Assembly: GCA_017544125.1 (NCBI GenBank)
Contig: JAFYET010000060.1
Coordinates: 1 to 8,546, forward strand
Length of the DNA stretch: 8,546 nucleotides
DNA from: Ruminococcus sp.
GTDB taxonomy: Bacteria > Bacillota > Clostridia > Oscillospirales > Ruminococcaceae
Reading direction: 5' to 3'
The notes beneath the pieces are model-generated. The model ran no database searches. It was not told the DNA's origin and worked only from the letters and a program-made list of their open reading frames with translations. Below, in pieces: positions 1 to 6,092 of this stretch. Numbering within the stretch: position 1 is the first letter of the stretch; the number at the start of each line of letters is the position of its first letter. The translations under genes were made by a program, and so were the position numbers.

Positions 1-44
1 CTTGGCAGGGAAGGCAATTTCTTGATCTACATAGCGCACATATT

Positions 45-81
45 AAAAAGAGGTATCACCGAACCGGTGATACCTCTTTTT
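45..81 (-). terminator. Bidirectional intrinsic terminator ending the lipoprotein-CBS-carboxypeptidase operon
   Basis: A perfect 16-bp stem (45-60 pairs with 66-81) with a 5-base loop GAACC. The outer part of the stem is A5/T5, so a U tract follows the GC-rich part on both strands. It lies 18 bases past the carboxypeptidase stop codon. The symmetry suggests it may also serve a plus-strand gene ending at or left of the window edge. Confidence 0.93.
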
Positions 82-98
82 GTTTGTGTTATAAGGCT

Positions 99-1253
99 TT
101 AGGCTGCCTCTTTGTCTTCCTTAGCGTCTTCCTTGGTCTCTTCGGTTGTTTCCTCGGCAGTCTCTTTAGCCTCTTCCTTTGCTGCCTTCTTTGCGGGCTT
201 TACAACGTATGTATGGTAGAGATACTCGGTATCGAGAACTGCCTGAGCCTGTGTGAGAGCCTTGGCTGTAACTGCGATATAGGTCTTGCCGTCATACTCA
301 AGGTAAGTAGCGAGGAGGGTGCCTGCCTCGTCGGTATAGCCTGTCTTACCGCCGCCGATAGCGAAATCGGGGTCCTGACCGAATTCATAGATATTCTTGA
401 ACACGAAGCTGGTTATCTCGATGCCGTTCTCGTGCTGCTTTGTCTTGCTTGTGGTATACTTCTCTGTTGAGATTATCTTCTTGCAGGTCTTGTTTTCGAG
501 CACTGTCTTCATAAGTGCTGCCATATCTATGCAGGAGGATATATGGTTCTTATCATGCAGGCCGCTGGCGTTTACAAAGTGTGTTGATTCAAGGCCAAGC
601 TCCTCTGCTCTTCTGTTCATAAGTGTTGCAAAGTCTTTCTCGCTGCCCGAAACAGTTATTGCAAGGGCTGATGTAGCATCTGCGCCGCTGCAAAGTATAG
701 CGCCGTAGAGAAGGTCCTTCATAGGCACCTTTTCGCTGGGCTCAAAGCCAACTCGTGAAGCGTCAGCCTCTATAAGCGGGTCTATCACCTTGCTTGTGAA
801 CTTGAAGGTGGCTTTAAGGTCATCAATATTCTCTGCTGCACACAGAAGCGTCATGAGCTTTGTGAGTGAAGCGGGGTATATCTTCTTATCATACCCTGTG
901 CCTGCGATTATCTCGTTTGTATCAGCGTCGATGAGTATGCAGTATTTGCTGTCTATCTTCTTGGCGTTTACCTCTTTATAATCCGCACTCAGGGTGGGGA
1001 GAAGGCTTACAGGCTCGGGCTCGGGTTCAGGCTCGGGCTGCGAGTCATCGGTTGCCGATGAGCTGTCATCTGTCACGGAGGAGGTATCGTCGGTGGTTAT
1101 CTTCACTGCCTCCATACTTGTGCTTTTACCGATGCTGCCGTTATCAACGACTACCAGCACCGCCGTACCCACCGCAAGGATAAGTATGACGAGCATGAGG
1201 GCTATTACGCCCGCACCGCCTTTTTCGTTCTTGGTGAATTTTCGCATAGTCAT
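99..1253 (-). CDS. D-alanyl-D-alanine carboxypeptidase (peptidase S11), membrane-anchored
   Basis: 384 aa. Penicillin-binding-protein type carboxypeptidase that trims the terminal D-Ala from peptidoglycan stem pentapeptides outside the membrane. Seen: a short basic N-terminus, a hydrophobic segment at about 14-36 with no clear cleavage site, a low-complexity Ser/Asp/Pro-Glu linker (about 53-82), then the catalytic domain with SxxK as S129-L-T-K132 and KTG as K303-T-G305. The usual SxN motif reads S189-G-A191, so the Asn is replaced by Ala. After the catalytic domain the protein goes into a Lys/Glu/Ala-rich charged tail (about 353-384); the C-terminal beta domain of PBP5-like enzymes seems absent. 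The start ATG overlaps the stop of the CBS gene (ATGA) and has an AAGGAG site upstream; a second in-frame ATG two codons later is a less likely start. Last gene of the operon. Sure of the family; dacF-like naming is uncertain. Confidence 0.93.
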   Translation of the reverse strand: MTMRKFTKNEKGGAGVIALMLVILILAVGTAVLVVVDNGSIGKSTSMEAVKITTDDTSSVTDDSSSATDDSQPEPEPEPEPVSLLPTLSADYKEVNAKKIDSKYCILIDADTNEIIAGTGYDKKIYPASLTKLMTLLCAAENIDDLKATFKFTSKVIDPLIEADASRVGFEPSEKVPMKDLLYGAILCSGADATSALAITVSGSEKDFATLMNRRAEELGLESTHFVNASGLHDKNHISSCIDMAALMKTVLENKTCKKIISTEKYTTSKTKQHENGIEITSFVFKNIYEFGQDPDFAIGGGKTGYTDEAGTLLATYLEYDGKTYIAVTAKALTQAQAVLDTEYLYHTYVVKPAKKAAKEEAKETAEETTEETKEDAKEDKEAA

Positions 1254-1696
1254 TCAATCTCCTTTATTTTACCAAGCTCTACCGCCTGTCTGTATTCAGA
1301 AATGGTGTTATAGCAATATTGCAGTATATCACGCCTTGTGACGATGCCGCTAAGTACATTCCGGTCATCTATAACGGGAACGAAGTTCTGCTCCATTGAC
1401 AGGAGTATCAGCTCGTCCATTCCCGAGGTTATATAAACAGGCTTGTTTTTGCCTTTGATATCTATATCTGTTATCGGTATTCTCTCGAGTTCCTTAAGGT
1501 CGAGGATATCGTTTGACAGCATATACCGCAGTATATCGCCCTCATTGACGGTGGTGACATACTCGCCTTTTCTGTTTATAACGGGTATTGCCGTGAAGCC
1601 GTGGTTTTTGAGCCGTTCGAGCACCTGCCTTACCGAGCTGTCGGTATAGGCATAGTCAAGCAGCGCCTTTGGTTTGAGGAGCGATAGCATATTCAT
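1250..1696 (-). CDS. Tandem CBS-domain protein
   Basis: 148 aa, cytoplasmic, with no export signal. Two CBS repeats make up almost the whole protein: CBS1 at about 9-66, with the core around residues 34-59 (FTAIPVINRKGEYV then GDILRYM), and CBS2 at about 75-130, with the core around 104-128 (FVPVIDDRNVLSGIVTRRDIL). Such pairs form a Bateman module that usually binds adenine nucleotides and acts as a regulatory subunit; the ligand here is unknown. It has no fused catalytic domain, so it probably acts on a partner. The start is set by the ATGA overlap with the upstream lipoprotein gene and a GGAGGT site 8 bases before the ATG. Its own stop overlaps the carboxypeptidase start, so all three products are probably translationally coupled. 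Link to cell-wall or envelope control is inferred from position only. Confidence 0.9.
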   Translation of the reverse strand: MNMLSLLKPKALLDYAYTDSSVRQVLERLKNHGFTAIPVINRKGEYVTTVNEGDILRYMLSNDILDLKELERIPITDIDIKGKNKPVYITSGMDELILLSMEQNFVPVIDDRNVLSGIVTRRDILQYCYNTISEYRQAVELGKIKEIE

Positions 1697-2589
1697 TTTG
1701 CCTTACCTCCGTTATCGCCTGCATATCTGTATATAAGCCCGATAAAGTCGTTATAGCTTATTTTTTTGAAGCTGTCGATAGCCATGCCGTTTGACACGAG
1801 CTTCTGCTCATCTATACCGAACTTCTCGCACTGATCCATACAATAGGTCTGCCTGTCAGCAGAGGAGAAAGCGGAGAAATCGGTGAGCGTTGTAGTAAAG
1901 CTGGGTGAAAAGACAGCCGTCTCACCCACGCTTGATGAAAGCTCGCTTACCGTTCTTGTTTCAACATAGTCATCATTGCCCTCGACCTCATAGGTGGAGG
2001 TATAGCGCTTGAGCGAGCCGTTTTTGCTGTCGAAGTAGAAATCATACACGGTGATATATGTATCGCCCATATATGTATACTCCTCAGCCACCTCGCCGTC
2101 CTTAGCCTTTATGTGAGTAGAGGTCTGGGGGAGGTTGCCGTTTACCACGCTCTCGATAACATCGGGCAGGTATATGCCCTCATCGGTATATGAATAGGTC
2201 AGGTAGTCAAACTCATAGACCTTGCTGCCGTCTGCAAGGAAGCCACGCTTGCCCTGCGCAGTCTGCTGCGACTGGTAGACCTTGCTGCCGTTTTTATACC
2301 GCTCGATCTGTATCGGCTTTTCTATATCCTTAGCTTCGAGGGAGCATTTATAGGTATATCTGTCACCGCTGAATATCTCATAGGCAGTCTGAAGATGCTC
2401 GCCTATATTGTTGACCGCAGGCTGCTGCTCGCCGCCTGTGGCATCGACGACAGATTCATCTGGCTCTACGGGCGGCTTGACTGTTGAGCGGGGCATCTCG
2501 GAAGACGAGCTGCCGCTGCCGCAGGAAGCCATCGAAAGAGCGAGGGCTGCCGCCGTTATGAAAAGCGGTATTTTCTTTATATCAAACAT
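1693..2589 (-). CDS. Lipoprotein of unknown function, first gene of the cell-wall operon
   Basis: 298 aa. The N-terminus is a lipoprotein signal: two lysines (5-6), a hydrophobic core (7-18) and a lipobox-like MASC with the lipidated Cys at 23. A Gly/Ser-rich and Pro-rich tether (24-45) follows. The mature part (about 60-298) is rich in alternating Tyr/Thr/Lys strands (for example RYTYKCSLEAKD and GFLADGSKVYEFDY) and looks mainly beta; a LolA- or LppX-like fold is possible, but this is only an impression. Two further Cys sit near 256-260. Product is expected on the outer face of the membrane, where the carboxypeptidase of the same operon also works. The start is odd: the nearest AAAGGA lies 16 bases before the ATG, and no ATG, GTG or TTG is available in frame between. 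The stop overlaps the CBS gene start. Confidence 0.85.
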   Translation of the reverse strand: MFDIKKIPLFITAAALALSMASCGSGSSSSEMPRSTVKPPVEPDESVVDATGGEQQPAVNNIGEHLQTAYEIFSGDRYTYKCSLEAKDIEKPIQIERYKNGSKVYQSQQTAQGKRGFLADGSKVYEFDYLTYSYTDEGIYLPDVIESVVNGNLPQTSTHIKAKDGEVAEEYTYMGDTYITVYDFYFDSKNGSLKRYTSTYEVEGNDDYVETRTVSELSSSVGETAVFSPSFTTTLTDFSAFSSADRQTYCMDQCEKFGIDEQKLVSNGMAIDSFKKISYNDFIGLIYRYAGDNGGKAK

Positions 2590-2605
2590 AATAGTTACCG
2601 GTTCA

Positions 2606-2630
2606 TCCTTTCAGAGAGGCTATGCCCCTC
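2606..2630 (-). promoter_or_regulatory. Leader hairpin next to the lipoprotein ribosome binding site
   Basis: In the 5' untranslated RNA of the lipoprotein operon, GAGGGGC pairs with GCCUCUC around an AUA loop (2614-2630, 7 bp with one G-U). It ends two bases before the AAAGGA site (2606-2611). It could affect ribosome access; no function is demonstrated. Confidence 0.4.
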
Positions 2631-2653
2631 TACATTAAAAGGTACTGATTATA

Positions 2654-2682
2654 ATTATACAATATTTTGTACCCGTTGTCAA
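2654..2682 (-). promoter_or_regulatory. Sigma-A promoter of the lipoprotein-CBS-carboxypeptidase operon
   Basis: Read on the minus strand: -35 TTGACA (2677-2682), 17-base spacer, -10 TATAAT (2654-2659), matching consensus at all 12 positions. Start of transcription is expected near 2647, giving a leader of about 57 bases. Confidence 0.92.
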
Positions 2683-2700
2683 GTGGCTTCGGGGAAAAGA

Positions 2701-2749
2701 GAGAATAATTTTTTGAGAGTAGAAATTTCGTACTTATATCTTATCTCCC
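2701..2749. repeat. Degenerate heptamer-phased repeat between fhs and the lipoprotein operon
   Basis: AT-rich stretch directly after the fhs stop. It can be cut into seven 7-base units, among them GAGAATA and GAGAGTA on the left and CGTACTT, ATATCTT and ATCTCCC on the right. The right side resembles the pyrimidine-rich heptamers at 5331-5365. No clear GC-rich hairpin is present. It may be a decayed member of the family seen at 4599-4778, 5304-5365, 6802-6926 and 8266-8348. Confidence 0.3.
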
Positions 2750-2751
2750 AC

Positions 2752-4422
2752 TCAGAACAAGCCTGTGATATTTCCCTCATTGTCGCAGTCGATATTGAAT
2801 GCTGCGGGCACCTTGGGCAGACCCGGCATTGTCATGATATCGCCCGTATACACAACGATAAAGCCCGCACCCGATGACAGGCGCATATCTCTTACAGTTA
2901 TCTTGAAGCCTGTGGGCTTGCCGAGCTTAGCGGGGTCATCAGAGAGCGAATACTGTGTCTTGGCAACACATATCGGCACATCAGCCTTGCCGAGAGCTTC
3001 GATCTCCTTAAGTGCCTTTTCTGCCTGTGCGGTGTATACTACACCGTCTGCACGGTAAATCTCTCTTGCGAGAGTTTCTATCTTCTCCTTAACGGGGAGC
3101 TTTTCGTCATAGAGGGGCTTAAACTGTGAGGGCTTGTTCTCTATCGTGGAAACGACCTTCTGTGCCAGGTCTGTGCCGCCCTCGCCGCCCTTGGCGAATA
3201 TCTCAGCCAGCGACACCTCAACGCCCATCTCATCGCATACTCTCTTTACAACAGCTATCTCGGCATCTGTATCTGATGCGAAGCGGTTGATAGCAACGAC
3301 TACCGGCACGCCGAACTTCTGCATATTCTCGATATGTGTCTTGAGGTTCACGATGCCCCTTTCAAGAGCCTCGACATTCTCGGCGGTAAGCTCTGTCTTG
3401 GGTATGCCGCCGTTATATTTGAGCGCACGTATAGTTGCAACAAGCACAACGCAGCTGGGCTTCAAGCCTGCAAAGCGGCACTTTATGTCAAAGAACTTCT
3501 CAGCGCCTAAGTCAGAGCCGAAGCCTGCCTCTGTGATAACGAAATCTGCCAGCTTCAGTGCGAGCTTGGTAGCTCTTACCGAGTTGCAGCCGTGTGCTAT
3601 ATTTGCAAAGGGACCGCCGTGGATAAGTGCGGGGTTATTCTCTAAAGTCTGCACGAGGTTGGGCTTTAGCGCATCACGCAGCAGGGCTGTCATAGCGCCG
3701 CAGCAGCCAAGGTCCTTAGCGTAGACGGGCTTATTGTCATAGGTGTATGCAACAAGTATACGCTCGAGCCTTGCCTTTAAATCTGCAAGGTCGGAGGAGA
3801 GGCAGAGTATAGCCATTATCTCGGAAGCAACGGTTATCTGGAAGCCGTCTTCACGGGGGATACCGTTTACCTTTGAGCCAAGACCGACTATTACTTCACG
3901 GAGCGCTCTGTCGTTCATATCAAGGCATCTCTTGAAGAGAATGCGTCTCTGGTCGATATTTAAGGGGTTGCCCTGGTGCATCGAGTTATCGGCAATAGCG
4001 CACAGCAGGTTATTTGCAGCGGTGATAGCGTGCATATCGCCTGTGAAGTGGAGGTTTATATCCTCCATAGGCACTACCTGAGCATAGCCGCCGCCTGCAG
4101 CGCCGCCCTTTATGCCGAATACAGGCCCCAGTGAGGGCTCACGGAGTGCGAGGATAGCTTTTTTGCCTATCTTGGACATACTCTCCTCTAAGCCTACCGA
4201 GATAGTTGTCTTACCCTCGCCTGCGGGGGTGGGGTTTATCGCAGTAACGAGTATGAGCTTGCCGTCGGGCTTATCCTTGGTCTTGCTGTAAAGGCTCTCT
4301 GAGAGCTTTGCCTTATAGTGACCGTAGGGCTCATAATCCTCCTCGGATATACCGAGCTTTGAGGCGATCTCGCCTATCTTTTTCATTTTCGCTGCCTGTG
4401 CTATTTCGATATCGCTTAACAT
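2752..4422 (-). CDS. fhs: Formate--tetrahydrofolate ligase (10-formyl-THF synthetase)
   Basis: 556 aa, the normal length for the monofunctional bacterial enzyme. It makes 10-formyltetrahydrofolate from formate, tetrahydrofolate and ATP in the cytoplasm, feeding purine and formyl-Met synthesis and, in acetogens, the methyl branch of the Wood-Ljungdahl pathway. Seen: the nucleotide-binding TPAGEGKTT (65-73), the family signature [11 protein letters not shown] (103-113) followed by the [15 protein letters not shown] block (about 119-133), and the second signature [12 protein letters not shown] (328-339). All look intact from start to stop. The ATG has an AAAGGAG site with 9-base spacing. It is a single-gene unit with its own promoter and no folD, fchA or other acetogenesis gene in view, so a biosynthetic role is the simpler reading. 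No canonical terminator follows the stop. Confidence 0.98.
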   Translation of the reverse strand: MLSDIEIAQAAKMKKIGEIASKLGISEEDYEPYGHYKAKLSESLYSKTKDKPDGKLILVTAINPTPAGEGKTTISVGLEESMSKIGKKAILALREPSLGPVFGIKGGAAGGGYAQVVPMEDINLHFTGDMHAITAANNLLCAIADNSMHQGNPLNIDQRRILFKRCLDMNDRALREVIVGLGSKVNGIPREDGFQITVASEIMAILCLSSDLADLKARLERILVAYTYDNKPVYAKDLGCCGAMTALLRDALKPNLVQTLENNPALIHGGPFANIAHGCNSVRATKLALKLADFVITEAGFGSDLGAEKFFDIKCRFAGLKPSCVVLVATIRALKYNGGIPKTELTAENVEALERGIVNLKTHIENMQKFGVPVVVAINRFASDTDAEIAVVKRVCDEMGVEVSLAEIFAKGGEGGTDLAQKVVSTIENKPSQFKPLYDEKLPVKEKIETLAREIYRADGVVYTAQAEKALKEIEALGKADVPICVAKTQYSLSDDPAKLGKPTGFKITVRDMRLSSGAGFIVVYTGDIMTMPGLPKVPAAFNIDCDNEGNITGLF

Positions 4423-4448
4423 AAATCTACACTCCTTTTATAAGATAC

Positions 4449-4484
4449 GTGGGAAAAGCCCCGTAAGCAGGCTTTTTGACCCAC
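4449..4484 (-). promoter_or_regulatory. Hairpin in the fhs leader RNA
   Basis: Within the roughly 80-base fhs leader, GTGGG (4480-4484) pairs with CCCAC (4449-4453), and AAAAGCC (4470-4476) pairs with GGCTTTT (4454-4460). A 3-base bulge interrupts the stem on one side and a 9-base loop (4461-4469) closes it. There is no U tract after it, so it is not a plain terminator. It does not show the conserved parts of the tetrahydrofolate or ZTP (pfl) riboswitches that can precede folate genes. Role unknown. Confidence 0.5.
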
Positions 4485-4507
4485 AAATAAACAACATTCC
4501 AATCTAT

Positions 4508-4536
4508 ATTATAGCATAATTTTGCCCCAAGGTCAA
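4508..4536 (-). promoter_or_regulatory. Sigma-A promoter of fhs
   Basis: Minus strand: -35 TTGACC (4531-4536), 17-base spacer, -10 TATAAT (4508-4513). Transcription should begin near 4501, about 80 bases before the fhs ATG. Confidence 0.9.
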
Positions 4537-4598
4537 TTATCAAATGTGAAAAATAGCTGAAAATAAGCGGAAGATTATGTGCGGAAGGCACAAGGGGA

Positions 4599-4778
4599 GT
4601 TAACAGTTAACAGGTAACAGTTAACTGTTGAGGTGCGGCTGCTGTTTTATGCTATATCACATAAGCGCAAAACACCCCGGGGCTATCAAAACCCCCGGGG
4701 TGCTGTCGTTTTTTTAATCCATGCGGCGAAGCCGCATACCTCAATTATGAATTATGCATTATGCATTATGCATTATTA
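4599..4778. repeat. Heptamer-armed palindromic intergenic element, copy A
   Basis: Fills most of the 353-base gap between fhs and the Rrf2 gene. Left arm: GTTAACA-type heptamers (4599-4626) ending in GTTGAGG (4627-4633), followed by TGCGGC. Right arm, read on the minus strand: GCATAAT heptamers, three exact copies (4751-4771), leading to ATTGAGG and then TATGCGGC. The two inner ends are thus inverted copies (TTGAGG-T-GCGGC with a 2-base difference), although the heptamers differ completely. Inside are a hairpin ATGCGGC-GAA-GCCGCAT (4721-4737) and the strong GC stem at 4673-4702. The right arm runs into the Rrf2 stop codon. Confidence 0.7.
4673..4702 (-). terminator. Strong GC hairpin, probable terminator of the Rrf2 gene
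   Basis: CACCCCGGGG (4673-4682) pairs perfectly with CCCCGGGGTG (4693-4702) around a 10-base loop. On the minus strand TTTT follows the stem at once. On the plus strand a T7 run follows only after 6 other bases, so it could also stop plus-strand transcription. It lies 73 bases beyond the Rrf2 stop and inside repeat element A. Confidence 0.65.
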
Positions 4779-5210
4779 AATGTTGTAGTCTATCGTCATT
4801 TCCTGCCCGTGCTCGATAATATCACGCAGGGTGATGTTATCGATAACGCCCTTGACGGCATCGTTGAGCCGCTCCCACACAAAGAGGGTGGGGCAGGCAT
4901 CTACCCTCGGGCACTGGTTGACCTCGTCATCAAGGCAGGCAACGGGTGCCATGCTGCCCTCGGTAAGGCGAAGTATCATGCCTACTGTGTAGTATTCCGG
5001 CTCGTGGGCAAGCCTGTAGCCGCCCTGCGCACCACGCACGCTCTTGACATAGCCGGCACGGTTTAATAGTATGATTATCTGCTCGAGATATTTTATCGAG
5101 ATATTCTGCCTTTGCGCTATGTCTTTCAGCGGCATGGGCAAGCCCGTGTCGTTCACCGCCATATCATACATCATTCTTAAAGCATATCTGCCCTTGGTCG
5201 ATATTTTCAT
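4776..5210 (-). CDS. Rrf2-family transcriptional regulator, probable Fe-S sensor
   Basis: 144 aa, usual Rrf2 length. N-terminal winged helix-turn-helix: MKISTKGRYALRMM (1-14), the recognition region around 31-60 (IAQRQNISIKYLEQI then SVRGAQGGY at 57-65) as in IscR, CymR and NsrR. Three cysteines C92, C100 and C106 (spacing C-x7-C-x5-C) lie where Fe-S members bind their cluster; CymR-type members lack such a set. IscR has a slightly different spacing, so cluster type and signal (Fe-S status, redox or NO) are open. It is transcribed alone, with no isc, suf or cysteine genes beside it; rubrerythrin lies upstream on the same strand behind a terminator. The ATG follows a weak AAAGGCGG-like site. 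A dyad in its leader (5243-5259) may allow autoregulation. Confidence 0.92.
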   Translation of the reverse strand: MKISTKGRYALRMMYDMAVNDTGLPMPLKDIAQRQNISIKYLEQIIILLNRAGYVKSVRGAQGGYRLAHEPEYYTVGMILRLTEGSMAPVACLDDEVNQCPRVDACPTLFVWERLNDAVKGVIDNITLRDIIEHGQEMTIDYNI

Positions 5211-5242
5211 TCCCGCACCGCCTTTTCTTTTCGTCTATACTT

Positions 5243-5259
5243 TATCACCTATGTGAATA
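5243..5259. promoter_or_regulatory. Candidate operator in the Rrf2 leader
   Basis: Imperfect dyad TATCACCTATGTGAATA: TCAC (5245-5248) and GTGA (5253-5256) with a 4-base centre and further AT matches outside. On the minus strand it is flanked by the near-repeats AAAGTCATAG and AAAGTATAG. It starts about 11 bases downstream of the -10, a suitable place for autorepression. Binding is not shown. Confidence 0.35.
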
Positions 5260-5269
5260 CTATGACTTT

Positions 5270-5298
5270 ATTATACACGATTTTGTAATATTTGTCAA
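5270..5298 (-). promoter_or_regulatory. Sigma-A promoter of the Rrf2 gene
   Basis: Minus strand: -35 TTGACA (5293-5298), 17-base spacer, -10 TATAAT (5270-5275), a full consensus match. Leader of about 50 bases. Confidence 0.92.
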
Positions 5299-5303
5299 GA
5301 GAT

Positions 5304-5365
5304 TTAGAGGCACGAAGCGTGTGTCCCCGACTCTTACTTCTTACATCTGATCTCTTACCTCTAAC
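5304..5365. repeat. Heptamer-armed intergenic element, copy D
   Basis: TTAGAGG (5304-5310) and CCTCTAA (5358-5364) are perfect inverted ends. Next to the left end is a small hairpin CACG-AAG-CGTG (5311-5321). The right side is five heptamers on the plus strand: CTCTTAC, TTCTTAC, ATCTGAT, CTCTTAC, CTCTAAC (5331-5365). It fills the space between the rubrerythrin terminator and the Rrf2 promoter. Same plan as the other copies, with purine/pyrimidine-biased heptamers of its own. Confidence 0.55.
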
Positions 5366-5393
5366 AAAAAAAGCCGCCCCGTAGGACGGCTTT
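5366..5393 (-). terminator. Intrinsic terminator of the rubrerythrin gene
   Basis: Minus strand: AAAGCCGTCC pairs with GGGCGGCTTT (10 bp with one G-T) around TACG, followed by T7. It begins 7 bases past the rubrerythrin stop. Confidence 0.93.
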
Positions 5394-5400
5394 GGTGTTA

Positions 5401-5949
5401 TTACTTGAAGTATCTGTCCAGCAGACCCTTGAAAGCCTTGCCGTGACGGGCTTCGTCTCTTGCCATTTCGTGAACTGTGTCGTGAATAGCATCGAGGTTG
5501 AGAGCCTTTGCTCTCTTAGCCAGGTCTGTCTTGCCAGCAGTTGCGCCGTTCTCGGCATCAACACGCATCTGAAGGTTCTTCTTGGTGCTGTCGGTGATGA
5601 CCTCGCCTAAGAGCTCTGCAAACTTGGCAGCGTGCTCAGCCTCTTCAAAAGCAGCCTTTTCGTAGTACATACCTACCTCGGGGTAGCCCTCTCTGTAAGC
5701 TACTCTTGCCATAGCAAGATACATACCTACCTCGCTGCACTCGCCCTCGAAGTTAGAGCGCAGGTCTTTCTTTATATCCTCGGGAACGTCGGAAGCTACG
5801 CCTACTACGTGCTCGGAAGCCCATGTCATGCCAGCCTCTTCGTCCATCTTATTGAACTTTGAAGCGGGAGCCTTGCACACGGGGCACTGCTCGGGAGCAG
5901 CCTCGCCCTCATAAACATAACCGCAAACGGAACATACAAATTTTGCCAT
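5401..5949 (-). CDS. Reverse rubrerythrin (N-terminal rubredoxin plus diiron domain)
   Basis: 182 aa. A non-haem iron peroxidase that reduces hydrogen peroxide (and indirectly oxygen) in anaerobes, using electrons from NAD(P)H via partner reductases. The domain order is reversed from classical rubrerythrin: the rubredoxin centre comes first (C6-x2-C9 and C22-x2-C25, in [10 protein letters not shown] and CPVCKAP), and the four-helix ferritin-like domain follows (about 55-182). Diiron ligands are visible as E103-x2-H106 and E166-x2-H169, with Glu 70 or 73 and Glu 161 as likely further ligands. The ATG has a strong AGGAGG site 8 bases away. It is monocistronic, with its own promoter and terminator. 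A PerR-box-like palindrome covers the -10, fitting the known PerR control of reverse rubrerythrins in Clostridium acetobutylicum. The short length and domain order argue against classical rbr. Confidence 0.96.
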   Translation of the reverse strand: MAKFVCSVCGYVYEGEAAPEQCPVCKAPASKFNKMDEEAGMTWASEHVVGVASDVPEDIKKDLRSNFEGECSEVGMYLAMARVAYREGYPEVGMYYEKAAFEEAEHAAKFAELLGEVITDSTKKNLQMRVDAENGATAGKTDLAKRAKALNLDAIHDTVHEMARDEARHGKAFKGLLDRYFK

Positions 5950-5990
5950 AATAATTTCCTCCTCATCACAAATTCAAATTTGCTTAATTT

Positions 5991-6005
5991 GTATAAAAAT
6001 TATAC
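5991..6005. promoter_or_regulatory. PerR-box-like operator over the rubrerythrin -10
   Basis: GTATAATTTTTATAC on the minus strand is a perfect 6-bp inverted repeat around TTT and agrees with the PerR consensus TTATAATNATTATAA at 11 of 14 fixed positions. It includes the whole -10 TATAAT (5999-6004), so a bound repressor would block RNA polymerase. PerR itself is not in the window. Confidence 0.55.
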
Positions 6006-6028
6006 CACATAAACACCCTTTTTGTCAA
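5999..6028 (-). promoter_or_regulatory. Sigma-A promoter of the rubrerythrin gene
   Basis: Minus strand: -35 TTGACA (6023-6028), 18-base spacer, -10 TATAAT (5999-6004). The leader contains a further AT-rich dyad, ACAAATT and AATTTGT around CAAATTTG (5968-5992). Confidence 0.9.
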
Positions 6029-6092
6029 TGGCGACCAAAGGAAGAAATGTTAATATTTCGTTAAGAGGGGACGGCAAAACTGGTGGAAAATG

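Noticed and set aside
1..25. Possible last codons of a plus-strand gene (LAGKAIS then stop at 23-25), suggested by the bidirectional terminator that follows.
   Set aside because: Only seven codons are visible, there is no family evidence, and any frame can end by chance.
84..470. Plus-strand open frame of 128 aa, rich in Cys and Leu.
   Set aside because: It lies wholly against the carboxypeptidase gene, runs through its terminator and has low-complexity, implausible composition: a shadow frame.
2649..2664. PerR-like AT palindrome over the -10 of the lipoprotein operon.
   Set aside because: Only one half-site matches well; the likeness follows mostly from TATAAT itself.
3134..3724. 196-aa plus-strand frame inside fhs.
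   Set aside because: Antisense shadow of a highly conserved gene; Ser/Ala-rich with no recognisable domain.
4423..4501. Tetrahydrofolate or ZTP riboswitch in front of fhs.
   Set aside because: Expected because of the gene, but the conserved core elements of neither class can be found in the leader.
4599..4778. CRISPR array in the repeat-rich gap.
   Set aside because: The repeats are 7-base tandem units without spacers, and there are no cas genes.
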